From Thalassotalea marina (GTDB lineage Bacteria; Pseudomonadota; Gammaproteobacteria; Enterobacterales; Alteromonadaceae): DNA of 64,000 nt. The notes beneath the pieces are model-generated. The model saw only the letters and a program-made list of their open reading frames with translations, was not told where the DNA came from and searched no databases. Shown one piece after another: positions 15,440 through 25,565 of this stretch (the first letter of the stretch is position 1; each line of letters begins with the position of its first letter). Made by a program: the position numbers and the translations under genes. The stretch lies in assembly GCF_014656435.1 (NCBI RefSeq), contig NZ_BNCK01000006.1, positions 250,001-314,000 on the forward strand, written 5' to 3'.

Positions 15440-17068
15440 GTGGCAACAAATTTTGCTAATTTGCGATTTTATCGATGGCTTTCTTCACTAGTCCTAGTGT
15501 TAATTGCTGGCTGTGACTCTCAAGGCACTGCATCTTTAAGTGAAAATAGTGTTATTTACTGTAGTGAGGGTACACCAGCTATATTAAATCCCCAGCTAGA
15601 GACCTCTGGTGTTACCATTGATGCCACTGCAAAACAATTATATAACCAATTAATCGCCTTTGATCCCAAAGACAATAGTATTGCACCTTCATTAGCAAAG
15701 TCATGGCACGTTACAAAAGATAATAAAAAAATTACTTTTTATTTAAGGCAAAATGTCTTTTTCCATCAAACCGAGTACTTTACACCTACTCGGCCACTTA
15801 ACGCTGACGACGTGCTTTTTAGTTTCAATCGAATTTTGGATAGAACACAAGTATTCCATTATGTTTCAGGCGGAAAATACCCATTTTTTCAAAGTGTTGG
15901 TTTCGCTGAGTTGATTGAATCTATCGAGCGAATTAATGACCACACAATTCGTTTTACGTTAAAACGCGCTGACAGTTCTTTTTTAGCTAATTTAGCAACA
16001 GATTTCGCCGTGATACTGTCAAAAGAATATGGCGAGCAGCTGATAAAAACCAATGAATTGGAAAAGCTTGATACTCAGCCTATAGGCACTGGACCATTTA
16101 AATTAAAAGAATATCGTGCTGGGTCTTATTTACGCCTAATGCCACATGACAACTATTGGGCGACACCGTCTTCATTAAAACAACTGATTTATGATATTAC
16201 ACCAAGTAACACAGGTAGATTAACTAAACTGCTTGCAGGTGAATGTGATGTAATTGCTTACCCGATCGCCCATCAAAAGATTACTGAAAATCCATTATTA
16301 ACGCTTGAAAGCGTAACCGCGATGAATATAGGTTATTTGGGATTTAATACCACTAAGCCTCCATTTAATGATAAAAGAGTACGGCGAGCAATTGCTCACG
16401 CGATTAACAAGCCTGCAATATTAAATACTATTTACAAAGGTGATTCAGCGGCAGAGCCTGCAGTGTCAATACTTCCCCCCTCTTCTTGGGCTTACAACGA
16501 CAACGTTGATACGATTGATTACTCTATTGATAAAGCGAAGGATTTACTTGAACAAGCAGGTATAGGTAGCGACTTAACCTTAAACCTTTGGGCCATGCCC
16601 GTTCAGCGCTCGTACAACCCTGATGCCGTGACTATGGCTAAGTTAATTCAAGCCGACTTAAAAAAAGTTGGTATAAGCGTGAAAATCGTAACCTATAACT
16701 GGCAGGAATTTTTACGCCGTTTAGCGCTGGGTGAACATGATGCAGTATTGCTTGGATGGTCAGCAGATCATCCTGATCCCGATAACTTCTTTTCCCCCTT
16801 GCTAAGTTGTGCCTCTGCAGAAACGGGCAACAACAGAACATTTTGGTGTAATGAAACTTTTGATGACCTGTTGCAATCTTCACTAGATACAACTGACATG
16901 AATGCGAGACGAGAATACTACCGTCAAGCACTAAACATTGTGGCAGATGAAATGCCGCTATTTCCAATCGCCCACTCAAAACGGTTCCAAGCAAAGAAAC
17001 ACAACCTAAAAGGGAACATTTTGCGCTCATACGGCGGTATCAGCTTTGAAGGGGTAGAAAAACACTAA
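15440..17068 (+). CDS. sapA: ABC transporter substrate-binding protein SapA, predicted lipoprotein
   Basis: A family 5 solute-binding protein of 542 residues, related to peptide-binding DppA/OppA. The start is GTG after AAGGCGA. A signal sequence ends in the lipobox LIAGC (Cys25), so the mature protein should be lipid-anchored rather than free in the periplasm. Family features include NADDVLFSFNRI, TGPFKLKEYRAG, RRAIAHAINKPAIL and LGWSADHPDPDNFFSPLL. It is the first gene of sapABCDF. Sap was described in antimicrobial-peptide resistance, and E. coli SapBCDF in putrescine export, so the substrate is open. Confidence 0.9.
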   Translation: MATNFANLRFYRWLSSLVLVLIAGCDSQGTASLSENSVIYCSEGTPAILNPQLETSGVTIDATAKQLYNQLIAFDPKDNSIAPSLAKSWHVTKDNKKITFYLRQNVFFHQTEYFTPTRPLNADDVLFSFNRILDRTQVFHYVSGGKYPFFQSVGFAELIESIERINDHTIRFTLKRADSSFLANLATDFAVILSKEYGEQLIKTNELEKLDTQPIGTGPFKLKEYRAGSYLRLMPHDNYWATPSSLKQLIYDITPSNTGRLTKLLAGECDVIAYPIAHQKITENPLLTLESVTAMNIGYLGFNTTKPPFNDKRVRRAIAHAINKPAILNTIYKGDSAAEPAVSILPPSSWAYNDNVDTIDYSIDKAKDLLEQAGIGSDLTLNLWAMPVQRSYNPDAVTMAKLIQADLKKVGISVKIVTYNWQEFLRRLALGEHDAVLLGWSADHPDPDNFFSPLLSCASAETGNNRTFWCNETFDDLLQSSLDTTDMNARREYYRQALNIVADEMPLFPIAHSKRFQAKKHNLKGNILRSYGGISFEGVEKH

Positions 17069-17069
17069 T

Positions 17070-18098
17070 ATGTTTATTTTTACTCTACGGCGCTTAAACC
17101 TTTTTTTATTCACTATGTTTATCTTAACGATACTCACCTTTAGTTTAAGCTTTTTCTTTCCAGGTGAGCACTTAGCGAATATTTCTGGTCAAATAAATGC
17201 AACACCTGAGCAACTTGAACTTGTCGCGCTAGAATATGGTAAACACGAGTCAGTGTTGTATCAGTACTGGTACTATTTGAACCACCTGTTTCAAGGTAAC
17301 CTTGGTGTATCGATGAATAGCCAACTACCTGTTGCTGATGAAATCATGAGCCATTTACCTGCAACGATCGAACTTACACTCGTTGCACTGTTTATTGCAA
17401 TGATTGCTGGCATTCCAATTGGATTTATTGCCGCTATTCGACACAGAAAAAAAACAGATAACTTAATTTTATCGTTTTCCATGATTGGTTATTCAATACC
17501 GGTATTTTGGCTCGCTTTGTTGGCCATTTTGGTATTTTCAATCCAACTCGGATGGTTGCCTTCTGCTGGTCAAATTAGCTTGGTATACGAGATTGAACAA
17601 GTTACTGGCATCCTATTCATTGATATATTAATTAGTGATACACCGTATAAATGGCAAGCCTTTAATAATGCAACTACACATATTATTCTACCCGCTTGTG
17701 TTATCGCCCTAGCACCGGCCACCATTTTTGTTCGCTTGGCCAGAACGGCGATGCTGTCAGTATTAGATTCACATTACATAAAAGCAGCTATGGCAAAAGG
17801 GTTGAATACAAGACAAATTGTCTTCAGGCACGCAATACGTAACGCCATGGTCAATGTTATTAGAGATGTAGGACTTCAGTTTGCTAACTTGGTCACTTTA
17901 GCCATGGTAACAGAGGTTATTTTCAACTGGCCAGGAATTGGTAACTGGTTAATACAGAGCATATATCAACGAGACTATACGGCGATACAAGGTGGCTTGT
18001 TGGCGCTTTCAAGCTTTATTTTTATTGTGCACATATTAACTGATTTTATCTATGCTAGCTTAAATCCACTTGCTAGAGGTTCCAAACATGCGTCGTGA
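17070..18098 (+). CDS. sapB: ABC transporter permease SapB
   Basis: A 342-residue inner-membrane permease of the DppB type: one N-terminal helix (FIFTLRRLNLFLFTMFIL), a periplasmic loop, then a five-helix transport domain with the EAA-like cytoplasmic loop (HYIKAAMAKGLNTRQIVFRHAIRNA). It starts one base after the sapA stop and overlaps sapC. Confidence 0.92.
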   Translation: MFIFTLRRLNLFLFTMFILTILTFSLSFFFPGEHLANISGQINATPEQLELVALEYGKHESVLYQYWYYLNHLFQGNLGVSMNSQLPVADEIMSHLPATIELTLVALFIAMIAGIPIGFIAAIRHRKKTDNLILSFSMIGYSIPVFWLALLAILVFSIQLGWLPSAGQISLVYEIEQVTGILFIDILISDTPYKWQAFNNATTHIILPACVIALAPATIFVRLARTAMLSVLDSHYIKAAMAKGLNTRQIVFRHAIRNAMVNVIRDVGLQFANLVTLAMVTEVIFNWPGIGNWLIQSIYQRDYTAIQGGLLALSSFIFIVHILTDFIYASLNPLARGSKHAS

Positions 18099-18981
18099 TA
18101 ATATCTATACAGAAGAAGAGTTTCCTTCTCCGCTAGCTGAACTTTGGCAAAATTTTAAACAATCACCAATCGTTATGGTGGGATTTTCATGTTTTGCGTT
18201 TTTGATATTATTTTCGATATTTTCACCAATAATTTCCCCTTACTCGCCAATTGAAAATAATTTAGACCACATACTATTGCCCCCAGCATGGCACGATGAC
18301 GGTAATGTTAGTTTTCTACTTGGGACCGATAACTTAGGTAGAGACATGCTTTCACGCATCATACATGGTACATCATTAACTTTTGGTTTAAGTTTTGTTG
18401 TCGTTATTTTATCCATGATCATTGGGGTAATCATTGGCTCACTTTCAGCGTTAACTAGGGGAATTAAGTCCAGCTTCTTAAATCACTTTTTAGATGTTAT
18501 TTTATCAATTCCCTCTTTATTACTAGCTATTGTAATTGTCGCTATCTTAGGCCCTGGTCTTAATAATACTCTGTGGGCTATCGTTATGGTGTTAATCCCA
18601 CAGTTTGTGCATATAACGCGTAATGCCGTCGTTCAAGAGTTTAAAAAAGACTATGTATTAGCATCTAAGTTAGATGGCGCAAGCTCAATACGCATTTTGC
18701 ACTACTCTATTTTTCCGAACATCACCGAGAAAATAATCAGTCAAGCAACGTTGGCACAATCAGCCGCCATTCTAGACATTGCAACCTTGGGCTTTCTAGG
18801 ACTTGGGGCGCCAATTCCCATGCCTGAATGGGGTGCCATGTTAGCAAATGGAATAGACCTATTTTATATTGCCCCTTGGACCGTTTATTTACCTGGTTTA
18901 GCAATATTATTTGCAATAATTGCGACAAATCTTGTTGGTGAAGGCATGAAACACGCACTGAAGATGCAAAGGGAAAATTGA
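18088..18981 (+). CDS. sapC: ABC transporter permease SapC
   Basis: The second permease of the transporter, DppC type. I start it at the ATG at 18088 (MRRDNIYTEEEF), with AGAGG nine bases upstream, rather than at an in-frame TTG 18 bases earlier. It overlaps sapB by 11 bases. Features are an N-terminal helix, the LGTDNLGRDMLSRIIHGT periplasmic motif typical of DppC/OppC, and the EAA loop DYVLASKLDGASSIRILHYSIFPN. Confidence 0.92.
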   Translation: MRRDNIYTEEEFPSPLAELWQNFKQSPIVMVGFSCFAFLILFSIFSPIISPYSPIENNLDHILLPPAWHDDGNVSFLLGTDNLGRDMLSRIIHGTSLTFGLSFVVVILSMIIGVIIGSLSALTRGIKSSFLNHFLDVILSIPSLLLAIVIVAILGPGLNNTLWAIVMVLIPQFVHITRNAVVQEFKKDYVLASKLDGASSIRILHYSIFPNITEKIISQATLAQSAAILDIATLGFLGLGAPIPMPEWGAMLANGIDLFYIAPWTVYLPGLAILFAIIATNLVGEGMKHALKMQREN

Positions 18982-19970
18982 TGAATCTATTAGATATACG
19001 TAATTTATCAATTAAGCTACTTTCGCCTACCGCCCCCATTTTGGCAGTTGATAGAGTTAGTTTAACCATGAAAGAAGGGGAAGTTCGAGGCCTTGTTGGT
19101 GAGTCCGGTTCCGGAAAGTCTCTATTAGCACAAGCTATCATGGGTGTTCTTGACGATAAATGGGAAGTACATGCTGATCGTTTTCATTGGCGTGGCCAAG
19201 ATCTCATGCGTTTAACACCTGACGAACGTAAACAAATTATCACACAAGACGTCGCAATCATTTTCCAAGAGCCAATGGCTTGTTTAGATCCAACAACAAC
19301 CATAGGTGAACAACTAGAAGAAGCAGTTTCAGTTGAAAAACTTTCAGGGTTCTTTTGGCAGCGAGGTAAACAAAGACGTTTGGCCGCAATTAACTTGCTG
19401 CACAAAGTAGGTATTAAAAACCATGAAATTTGTATCAAAAGCTACCCTCATGAATTAACAGAAGCATTGTGTCAACGAGTGATGATTGCCATGGCACTTG
19501 CAAGGCGACCTCTGCTACTGATCGCAGATGAACCAACTGCGGCAATGGAAAGTACAAACCAAGGTCAAATATTTAGACTTTTAGCCAGTTTGAACCAGTT
19601 AAAAAACATGTCTATTTTGTTGATAAGTCATGATTTGGAAAATCTTACACATTGGACCAACACAGTAACGGTGATGTATTCAGGACAGTTTGTTGAAGCC
19701 GGTACTACTGAGCAAATTTTTAACACGCCGTTTCACCCTTACACACGTGCACTTGTTGACAGTAGCCCGCGGGCTAATATGCATATTCCAGCCAAATCTC
19801 GATTGATGACTTTACCTGGAAGTATTCCTATATTACAGCATTTGCCAATTGGCTGTCGCTTGGGCCCTCGCTGCCCAAAAGCGCAACAAGCATGTGTGCA
19901 AGCACCCAAAGTTAAAAATTATCATGGCCATCAGGTCAGCTGTCACTATTCACTCAAGGATAGCTACTAA
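18981..19970 (+). CDS. sapD: ABC transporter ATP-binding protein SapD
   Basis: An ATPase subunit of about 329 residues. It has Walker A GESGSGKS and Walker B LLLIADEPTAAMES. The signature between them is degenerate (HELTEALCQRVM instead of LSGGQ-QR), which is the norm for SapD proteins and not damage. The C-terminus has the Cys-rich oligopeptide-transporter tail (GCRLGPRCPKAQQACV). The ATG overlaps the sapC stop by one base (TGATG). E. coli SapD is also known to support Trk potassium uptake. Confidence 0.92.
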   Translation: MNLLDIRNLSIKLLSPTAPILAVDRVSLTMKEGEVRGLVGESGSGKSLLAQAIMGVLDDKWEVHADRFHWRGQDLMRLTPDERKQIITQDVAIIFQEPMACLDPTTTIGEQLEEAVSVEKLSGFFWQRGKQRRLAAINLLHKVGIKNHEICIKSYPHELTEALCQRVMIAMALARRPLLLIADEPTAAMESTNQGQIFRLLASLNQLKNMSILLISHDLENLTHWTNTVTVMYSGQFVEAGTTEQIFNTPFHPYTRALVDSSPRANMHIPAKSRLMTLPGSIPILQHLPIGCRLGPRCPKAQQACVQAPKVKNYHGHQVSCHYSLKDSY

Positions 19971-20753
19971 ATGTCTTCTTTGCTCCAGGTCTATGACTTA
20001 AGTAAGTCATATCATGTATCTCAAAATATATTTAGTCGAAAGACCATTGTTGCTCTAGAGCCTGTCTCCTTTTCGCTAGAAGCACATCAAACTCTTGCAA
20101 TAGTGGGCGAAATAGGCTCAGGAAAGTCTACGCTAGCAAAGCTATTAGTTGGTGCTGAAACACCCTCTTCGGGCAAAATAAAGTTAAATGGCCAAACATT
20201 ACAACCTGGCAACTTTAAACAAAGATGCCAACACATACGCATGATTTTTCAAGATTCGGCAACAACGCTCAATCCAAGTTTAACAATTCGCCAACTTTTA
20301 GATGAACCTCTTTACTTAAATACTGATTTAAATGAAACCGAACGTTCTGAGCTAATTACGGCGACATTAAAAAAGGTAGGTTTGTTGGCTGAACACATGA
20401 ACTTTTATCCTCATATGTTTTCTGGTGGCCAAAAACAACGAATTTCGCTGGCTAGAGCGATTATTTTACAACCACAAATCATTATTTTAGATGAGGCACT
20501 TGCTGCTTTGGATCCTTCCCTTCGCTCTCAAATGATTAATCTGTTACTCGATCTACAACAACAAATGGGACTGGGGTTTATTTTAATTTCTCACAACTTG
20601 GGTATAGTGAGGCACTTTAGCGATACCATGATGGTGCTATGTAATGGCCAAATGGTTGAAATGGGAAATACTCATGAGTTGTTAAAAGCCCCTAAGCACA
20701 AATACACTAAGAAATTGATCATGAGCCAACGTTTCCAGTTAGCCAATAAATAG
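19971..20753 (+). CDS. sapF: ABC transporter ATP-binding protein SapF
   Basis: The second ATPase, 260 residues, with canonical motifs: Walker A GEIGSGKS, signature FSGGQKQRISLARAI, Walker B IIILDEALAALD and the switch His in LISHNLG. It immediately follows sapD (no gap) and ends the operon before a hairpin terminator. The fully canonical signature here and the degenerate one in SapD suggest an asymmetric ATPase pair. Confidence 0.92.
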   Translation: MSSLLQVYDLSKSYHVSQNIFSRKTIVALEPVSFSLEAHQTLAIVGEIGSGKSTLAKLLVGAETPSSGKIKLNGQTLQPGNFKQRCQHIRMIFQDSATTLNPSLTIRQLLDEPLYLNTDLNETERSELITATLKKVGLLAEHMNFYPHMFSGGQKQRISLARAIILQPQIIILDEALAALDPSLRSQMINLLLDLQQQMGLGFILISHNLGIVRHFSDTMMVLCNGQMVEMGNTHELLKAPKHKYTKKLIMSQRFQLANK

Positions 20754-20835
20754 ACAACAAAACTTTATACGCCTATTTTTCTACCTCCGTAAGATACAGG
20801 CATTTAATCGTTTAGCATTATAAATTTGCATCCAT

Positions 20836-20861
20836 AAAAAAAGCTGCCAAAGCAGCTTTTT
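20836..20861. terminator. Bidirectional terminator between sapF and ppiD
   Basis: AAAAA-GCTGC, loop CAAA, GCAGC-TTTTT: a symmetric stem with T-runs in both directions between the converging sapF and ppiD genes. Confidence 0.85.
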
Positions 20862-20883
20862 AAAAAACAAATTCATTTCATCA

Positions 20884-22794
20884 TTAGTACTGATTAGTCG
20901 CTTGAATTGAGCTACTACGCTTTATTTCCGCATCAGCTTTAAGCGCTTCAACATATCCTCTAAAAGCGATTTGTGCCACTTGCTGAGTTAATTGCTGAGC
21001 TAAACGAGGCGACTTTTCAGCTGTCTCGTCATTTTTCACAGCAGTTACTTCAACTACAGCTAAATCGCCATTTAACATGGCAACACTGCTCACAACGGTA
21101 TTGTCTGCTGCAGGATGAGGTAATTTAAATGCTTCTCTTACAAGGTTAGCGTCTAATTGGCTACCATATCGAGCCACGTCTGCTTTTTCTTCAAATGTTG
21201 CGTTCAATTCAGTTAACTTAGCTTCCACAGTTTCGCCAGCTTGCAATGCAGCTACAAGCTCTTGTGCAGCATCCTGTGCTTGTTGTTGTGCTTTCTCAGC
21301 AACCAATAGTGCTTTGATTTCGTCAGTAACTTCAGCTAAGGCTTTAACATTAGCTGGTTGGTATTCATTTAAGCGTACCACCATTGCCAAGCTATCGCTG
21401 ACTTCGATGATGTCAGAGTTCAACTGCTCTTGTTTTACAAGATCAGAAAATGCTGCATCTAACACTTTAAAATTATCAAATGGAGCATTGTTGCCATTTC
21501 GAGTTAACCAATCAGAAGTTTTTACTTCAACACCTATAGCATGTGCAGCATCGTCTAAACTATCTGGAACTTCAAAACTAAGTTGACCTGCTTGTTGCTG
21601 TAATTCAAAGTATTTATTTTGAGCTTGTTCTGTACTTACTGTAACTCTTAACTCATCAATTACGTCTGCCAATGGCTTAGTCTGCTCAGCTTTGTAGTCA
21701 GTTAGTTTAATTAAGTGAAAACCAAATTCAGTTTCAACAACATCTGAAACATCACCCACGTTTGTTAAAGCAAACGCAGCTTCATCAAACGCTTCATCCA
21801 TTGCGCCCGGCTCAATCCACTCTAAATCACCACCGTTTTCACCACTAAAAACGTCAGCAGAAAGCTCTTGAGCTAATGTCGCAAAGTCTTCACCAGCATC
21901 TAATCGAGCTTTAATTTCTTCTATTTGAGCTTTAGCTGCAGCTTTATCTTCACTAGCTTCGATCAAGATATGAGAAACACGTCTTTGTTCAGTTTGACGA
22001 TAATTAGCAATGTGATCGTTGTAGTAATTTTCTAAGTCTTGCTCCGTCACTTCGATAGTTTTAGCTATTTCATTTACATCGATAGTAATGTAGTCAAGTT
22101 TGATTTTTTCTTCATTTTGGAAGTTAATCTGGTTAGCTTGATAATAGTCACTAATTTCTGTCTCTGAAACTTCAATTACAGACTCGAATTGTTTGGCTGA
22201 AATTGTTGCGTATTTCAGATCACGCTTTTGACTTTGTAATGATTGAAGTTGTTCAACTTGGTATGGCAAGCTAAATTCAGTTGCTTCTACAGCAAGTGCA
22301 AGCTGTCTTCTTGTCATGTCCACACGAATGGCATCACGAAAATCTGAAGACTGGTAGTAACCCATTTGGTTTATTCTTGCTAAATAGGTGTTGTTATCAA
22401 ACTTGCCATCAACTTGGAAAGCAGGAATTTCACGAATGTATTCCTTGATTGTTTCATCACTAACTCGAATAGCTAATTGATCCGAAGCTTGGTCTAACAA
22501 TTCGCTGGTAATTAAATTATCAACAACGCCATTTCTAAAGTTAGCCATATAATTTTCGTCAGCAGCTAATGTTTCAAACATTTCGCCATATTGCTGAGCC
22601 ATGCTGTTGCGTTGATTTTGATATGCTTTATCAAATTCTGCTTGAGAGATCTTTACGCCATTAACCTCTGCAACAGACGTATCGACACTATTGGTATAGC
22701 TTCCAATACCTGCAACAGCAAAGGTCAAAATAATAAAACCTAAGATGATTTTAGCAACCAATCCCTGAGAGTTTTCTCTTATATTTTCTAACAT
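20884..22794 (-). CDS. ppiD: Periplasmic folding chaperone PpiD
   Basis: A 636-residue protein anchored by one N-terminal helix (IILGFIILTFAVAGIGSY) with a large periplasmic part. The SurA-like chaperone region is followed by a parvulin domain (RRVSHILIEAS to GFHLIKLTDY, about residues 268-365) and a C-terminal chaperone domain. It sits at the Sec translocon and assists secreted proteins. In many gammaproteobacteria it follows hupB; here hupB is over 18 kb away on the same strand. Confidence 0.93.
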   Translation of the reverse strand: MLENIRENSQGLVAKIILGFIILTFAVAGIGSYTNSVDTSVAEVNGVKISQAEFDKAYQNQRNSMAQQYGEMFETLAADENYMANFRNGVVDNLITSELLDQASDQLAIRVSDETIKEYIREIPAFQVDGKFDNNTYLARINQMGYYQSSDFRDAIRVDMTRRQLALAVEATEFSLPYQVEQLQSLQSQKRDLKYATISAKQFESVIEVSETEISDYYQANQINFQNEEKIKLDYITIDVNEIAKTIEVTEQDLENYYNDHIANYRQTEQRRVSHILIEASEDKAAAKAQIEEIKARLDAGEDFATLAQELSADVFSGENGGDLEWIEPGAMDEAFDEAAFALTNVGDVSDVVETEFGFHLIKLTDYKAEQTKPLADVIDELRVTVSTEQAQNKYFELQQQAGQLSFEVPDSLDDAAHAIGVEVKTSDWLTRNGNNAPFDNFKVLDAAFSDLVKQEQLNSDIIEVSDSLAMVVRLNEYQPANVKALAEVTDEIKALLVAEKAQQQAQDAAQELVAALQAGETVEAKLTELNATFEEKADVARYGSQLDANLVREAFKLPHPAADNTVVSSVAMLNGDLAVVEVTAVKNDETAEKSPRLAQQLTQQVAQIAFRGYVEALKADAEIKRSSSIQATNQY

Positions 22795-23342
22795 TGTTTT
22801 CTCTTTACACTATGTGTGTATGTTTATCGATAATTTAGCTTCGCGCGATTTTAACAGAAGGAAGGCTTTGCTTGAAGCCCGCCAACCGTACTATTTCACA
22901 TATTGATTCACAAAAGCAGCGCTTAGAATCAATAGAAAAATAAAAAACCACCTAAAGGTGGCCTGTTTAATTTTCTAGTTATCTATACTAAACAACTAAG
23001 ATTGGTTAAACCATTAAATAACGGAAATTATTAGACTTTTCATCAGAATTAGACCAATTTACGAATGTTTGTTTAGAACAAAGCTCTCATAAATAAGGTC
23101 GTTAGCTATCTAATGTATTTAACTCTGGTATATATAACAGAAATAAGGCCAAATTTTCTGCTGGAAAAAGAGTAATGGAAAGCCATAACAAATACAATGT
23201 GTTTTTATTAAGTGCTTAAAGTTTGAACTATCAAAAACTTGCATTGTTTGTAAAGCTTAAATAACAATAAGTTTTTTATTAACAATGAAACATCAAGGAT
23301 TTACAATAACCACATATTATACGATGTCGAAGATTAAGGCCC
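22795..23342. other. 548-bp intergenic region between ppiD and the MscS gene
   Basis: Upstream of two divergent genes. It holds a minus-strand hairpin terminator (22936-22961) with no minus-strand gene before it. I found no protein-coding frame or known RNA in the remainder, which is AT-rich. An undetected small RNA ending at that terminator is possible. Confidence 0.6.
22936..22961 (-). terminator. Orphan minus-strand terminator upstream of ppiD
   Basis: On the minus strand CCACC-TTTA-GGTGG is followed by TTTTTTATTTTT, a strong intrinsic terminator. Nothing upstream on that strand is recognisable up to the divergent gene at 23343. It may be a relic of a gene that once lay between hupB and ppiD, or end an unseen small RNA. 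Confidence 0.7.
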
Positions 23343-24152
23343 ATGGATTATATTTCACAATACAAACTTGCCTTTACAGTTTGCTTGATCATTTGGGCGG
23401 TTATCTTAAAGTTTGTCGTTAGCAAGGTGCTAAAACGCAAATACATTAAAAAAGGCGTAGACAAACGCTACCTAGTTAACAATGTTAAAAATACCATTAA
23501 TTTTGCACTGATATTAACCTTAGTCGTATTTTGGAGCACTGAGCTTCAACATTTTGCCCTTTCCATCGCTGCTTTTGTTGTCGCTATTGTTATCGCCACT
23601 AAAGAAATAATCCAATGTATCATCGGTTTTATTTACCTATCAACAAGTGCACCATTTAGAATAGGTGATTGGATCCAAGTCAATGATACCTGTGGGGAAG
23701 TTTCAGAAATAGACTGGGCAAAAGTAACCTTGCTAGAAGTCGACTTGGACACCTATTCTTATACAGGCAAAACCATTTATTTGCCGAATAGTTTGTTGAT
23801 GATGAAATCAATAAGAAACCTTAACTTTATGCGACGTTATGTAAACCATTCATTTAACATCGTTCGAGAAGATAAAGGTGTCATGCCAATAGACCTTGTA
23901 GCTAAGCTGCAAAGTAATGCAGAAGATTATTGTAAACGCTTTAAAGAAGTTGCTGAACGTTATAACACGTTAATTGAAAATAGGCTTGAAGTAAAAATTC
24001 CTGGACCAGCGCCAAACATCAGTGTATCAACCACCGATTTGGGCAGGATAAAAATTTCAATTAGTATCTTTTGCCCCATTGAAGAGGCGATTGAAATTGA
24101 ACAAAAACTAACAGCAGATTTTTTTAGTATTTGGCAATTCAACGAAAGCTAA
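23343..24152 (+). CDS. MscS-family mechanosensitive ion channel
   Basis: A 269-residue small-conductance channel homologue. Transmembrane helices at about 8-28 and 50-68 precede the pore-lining helix region (FALSIAAFVVAIVIATKEIIQCIIGFIYL) and the beta domain (PFRIGDWIQVNDTCGEVSEIDWAKVTLLE), which is the MscS signature. A short cytoplasmic alpha/beta end follows. It is one of the small MscS types. It lies 18 bases before mgtE and is probably cotranscribed, so osmotic or magnesium balance may be linked (inference). Confidence 0.88.
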   Translation: MDYISQYKLAFTVCLIIWAVILKFVVSKVLKRKYIKKGVDKRYLVNNVKNTINFALILTLVVFWSTELQHFALSIAAFVVAIVIATKEIIQCIIGFIYLSTSAPFRIGDWIQVNDTCGEVSEIDWAKVTLLEVDLDTYSYTGKTIYLPNSLLMMKSIRNLNFMRRYVNHSFNIVREDKGVMPIDLVAKLQSNAEDYCKRFKEVAERYNTLIENRLEVKIPGPAPNISVSTTDLGRIKISISIFCPIEEAIEIEQKLTADFFSIWQFNES

Positions 24153-24170
24153 ATTTAACAAGGGAAACGT

Positions 24171-25511
24171 ATGGAAAACCTTACCCAAAGCGAAAGCTTA
24201 GATAATTTAATTGATGCCCTTGCCATTGAACCATTTCAATTAGAAGACGAGTATAAAGAATTAAACGCAACGCAATGGGCATGGGTGATTGAGAGTTTAA
24301 CTAAAGAGCAGCGCCTAATATTGTGGCCTCACTTAGACTCCTCAATGCTAAGCAGTATTTTATCAGAGCTGCATGAAGATGTTAGGCAACAAATAGTCGC
24401 TCTGCTACCTAAAAAGGATATTGAAGCAACAGTCTGTGCTGGCACCTCTGTTGAGGCTCTTGATATTCTTGAAGTTCTACCTCAAAAAACCGCATCAAAT
24501 ATTATTAAAAAGCTCTCTTCAGAGACTCAAAGTGAAGTTGAAGCATCACTCAGTTACGAAGAAGATGAAGTGGGTCGTTATGCCAATAAACATGTTTATA
24601 CCATTGCTGATGATGCTCTTGTTTCTACTGTTATTACGGCGATAAAAAATAGCGATACGAACTTAGAATCTAACGCACTTTTTGTCGTTTCAAGCGACTT
24701 AAAATTCTTAGGGGAAGTGTCTTTAAACGACTTATTAAATGCACCTAAAAGCTCTAACGTTTCAGCGATTGTTGAACGTTCAGACATGGTTCTCAATGAC
24801 AAAGAGTCACTAATTGAAGCGTCAAAAGCAGTTCAAAGTACACAAAAAAGTTTAGTGCCTGTTATCAAAGAAAATGGACAGTTTGTTGGTGTATTCTCCA
24901 TTCACGACGCCCTTTATATTTTTCAGGAATTTTATGAAGCACAAATGGCTCATATGGGTAAAGTTAACGATGAAGACTTATTTTCTCCTGTTTTGACAAG
25001 TACAAGACGTCGTGCCGTATGGTTAGGTATAAATTTACTAACAGCATTTTTAGCATCCTTTGTGATTGGTATGTTTGATAAAGTACTTATCGAAATCGTT
25101 GCGCTTGCGGTACTCATGCCAATAGTCGCTAGTATGGGGGGAATTACCGGGAGTCAGTCGCTAACCTTAACCATTCGAGGATTGGCGACAAATCAGATCA
25201 GCCAAGGTAATTTAAGCGCGTTACATAAAAAGGAGTTTTACGTGGCTTTGCTTAACAGCTTATGTTGGGCAACTGTCGTTGCTGTTATATGTTATTTTTG
25301 GTTCGAAAATTCAGTGTTAGCTGTCATCATAGCAATTGCAATTATCATTAATATGATTGTTGCAGCCTTTTCTGGCGTTTTTATTCCTGTCATTTTAGAA
25401 AAAATGGGGGTAGATCCGGCAATAGCTGGCTCAGTGATATTAACTACAGTTACCGATGTCGTGGGATTTTTTGTGTTTTTAGGTGGTGCTAGCATCATTT
25501 TCCTTTGGTAA
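24171..25511 (+). CDS. mgtE: MgtE-family magnesium transporter
   Basis: A 446-residue Mg2+ channel. A helical N domain (about 25-130) with superhelical repeats is followed by two CBS domains (about 140-260), which sense cytoplasmic magnesium, and five transmembrane helices. The conserved pore loop is LMPIVASMGGITGSQS, where many MgtE have GGNTGNQ. The pore-facing Asp is in TTVTDVVGFF. AAGGGA precedes the ATG. It shares a message with the MscS gene and ends at a strong hairpin. Confidence 0.93.
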   Translation: MENLTQSESLDNLIDALAIEPFQLEDEYKELNATQWAWVIESLTKEQRLILWPHLDSSMLSSILSELHEDVRQQIVALLPKKDIEATVCAGTSVEALDILEVLPQKTASNIIKKLSSETQSEVEASLSYEEDEVGRYANKHVYTIADDALVSTVITAIKNSDTNLESNALFVVSSDLKFLGEVSLNDLLNAPKSSNVSAIVERSDMVLNDKESLIEASKAVQSTQKSLVPVIKENGQFVGVFSIHDALYIFQEFYEAQMAHMGKVNDEDLFSPVLTSTRRRAVWLGINLLTAFLASFVIGMFDKVLIEIVALAVLMPIVASMGGITGSQSLTLTIRGLATNQISQGNLSALHKKEFYVALLNSLCWATVVAVICYFWFENSVLAVIIAIAIIINMIVAAFSGVFIPVILEKMGVDPAIAGSVILTTVTDVVGFFVFLGGASIIFLW

Positions 25512-25529
25512 ATTCTTGAATTTCACCAC

Positions 25530-25565
25530 AGGCTCTTTTAACTAATACCTCAAAAGAGCCTTTAA
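25530..25565 (+). terminator. Terminator after mgtE
   Basis: A perfect 10-bp stem (AGGCTCTTTT with AAAAGAGCCT, 12-base loop) is followed by TTAAT. It begins 19 bases after the mgtE stop. Confidence 0.75.

Noticed and set aside
18981-19970. Damaged ABC signature in SapD
   Set aside because: The ELTE-x-x-CQ form is normal for SapD family members.
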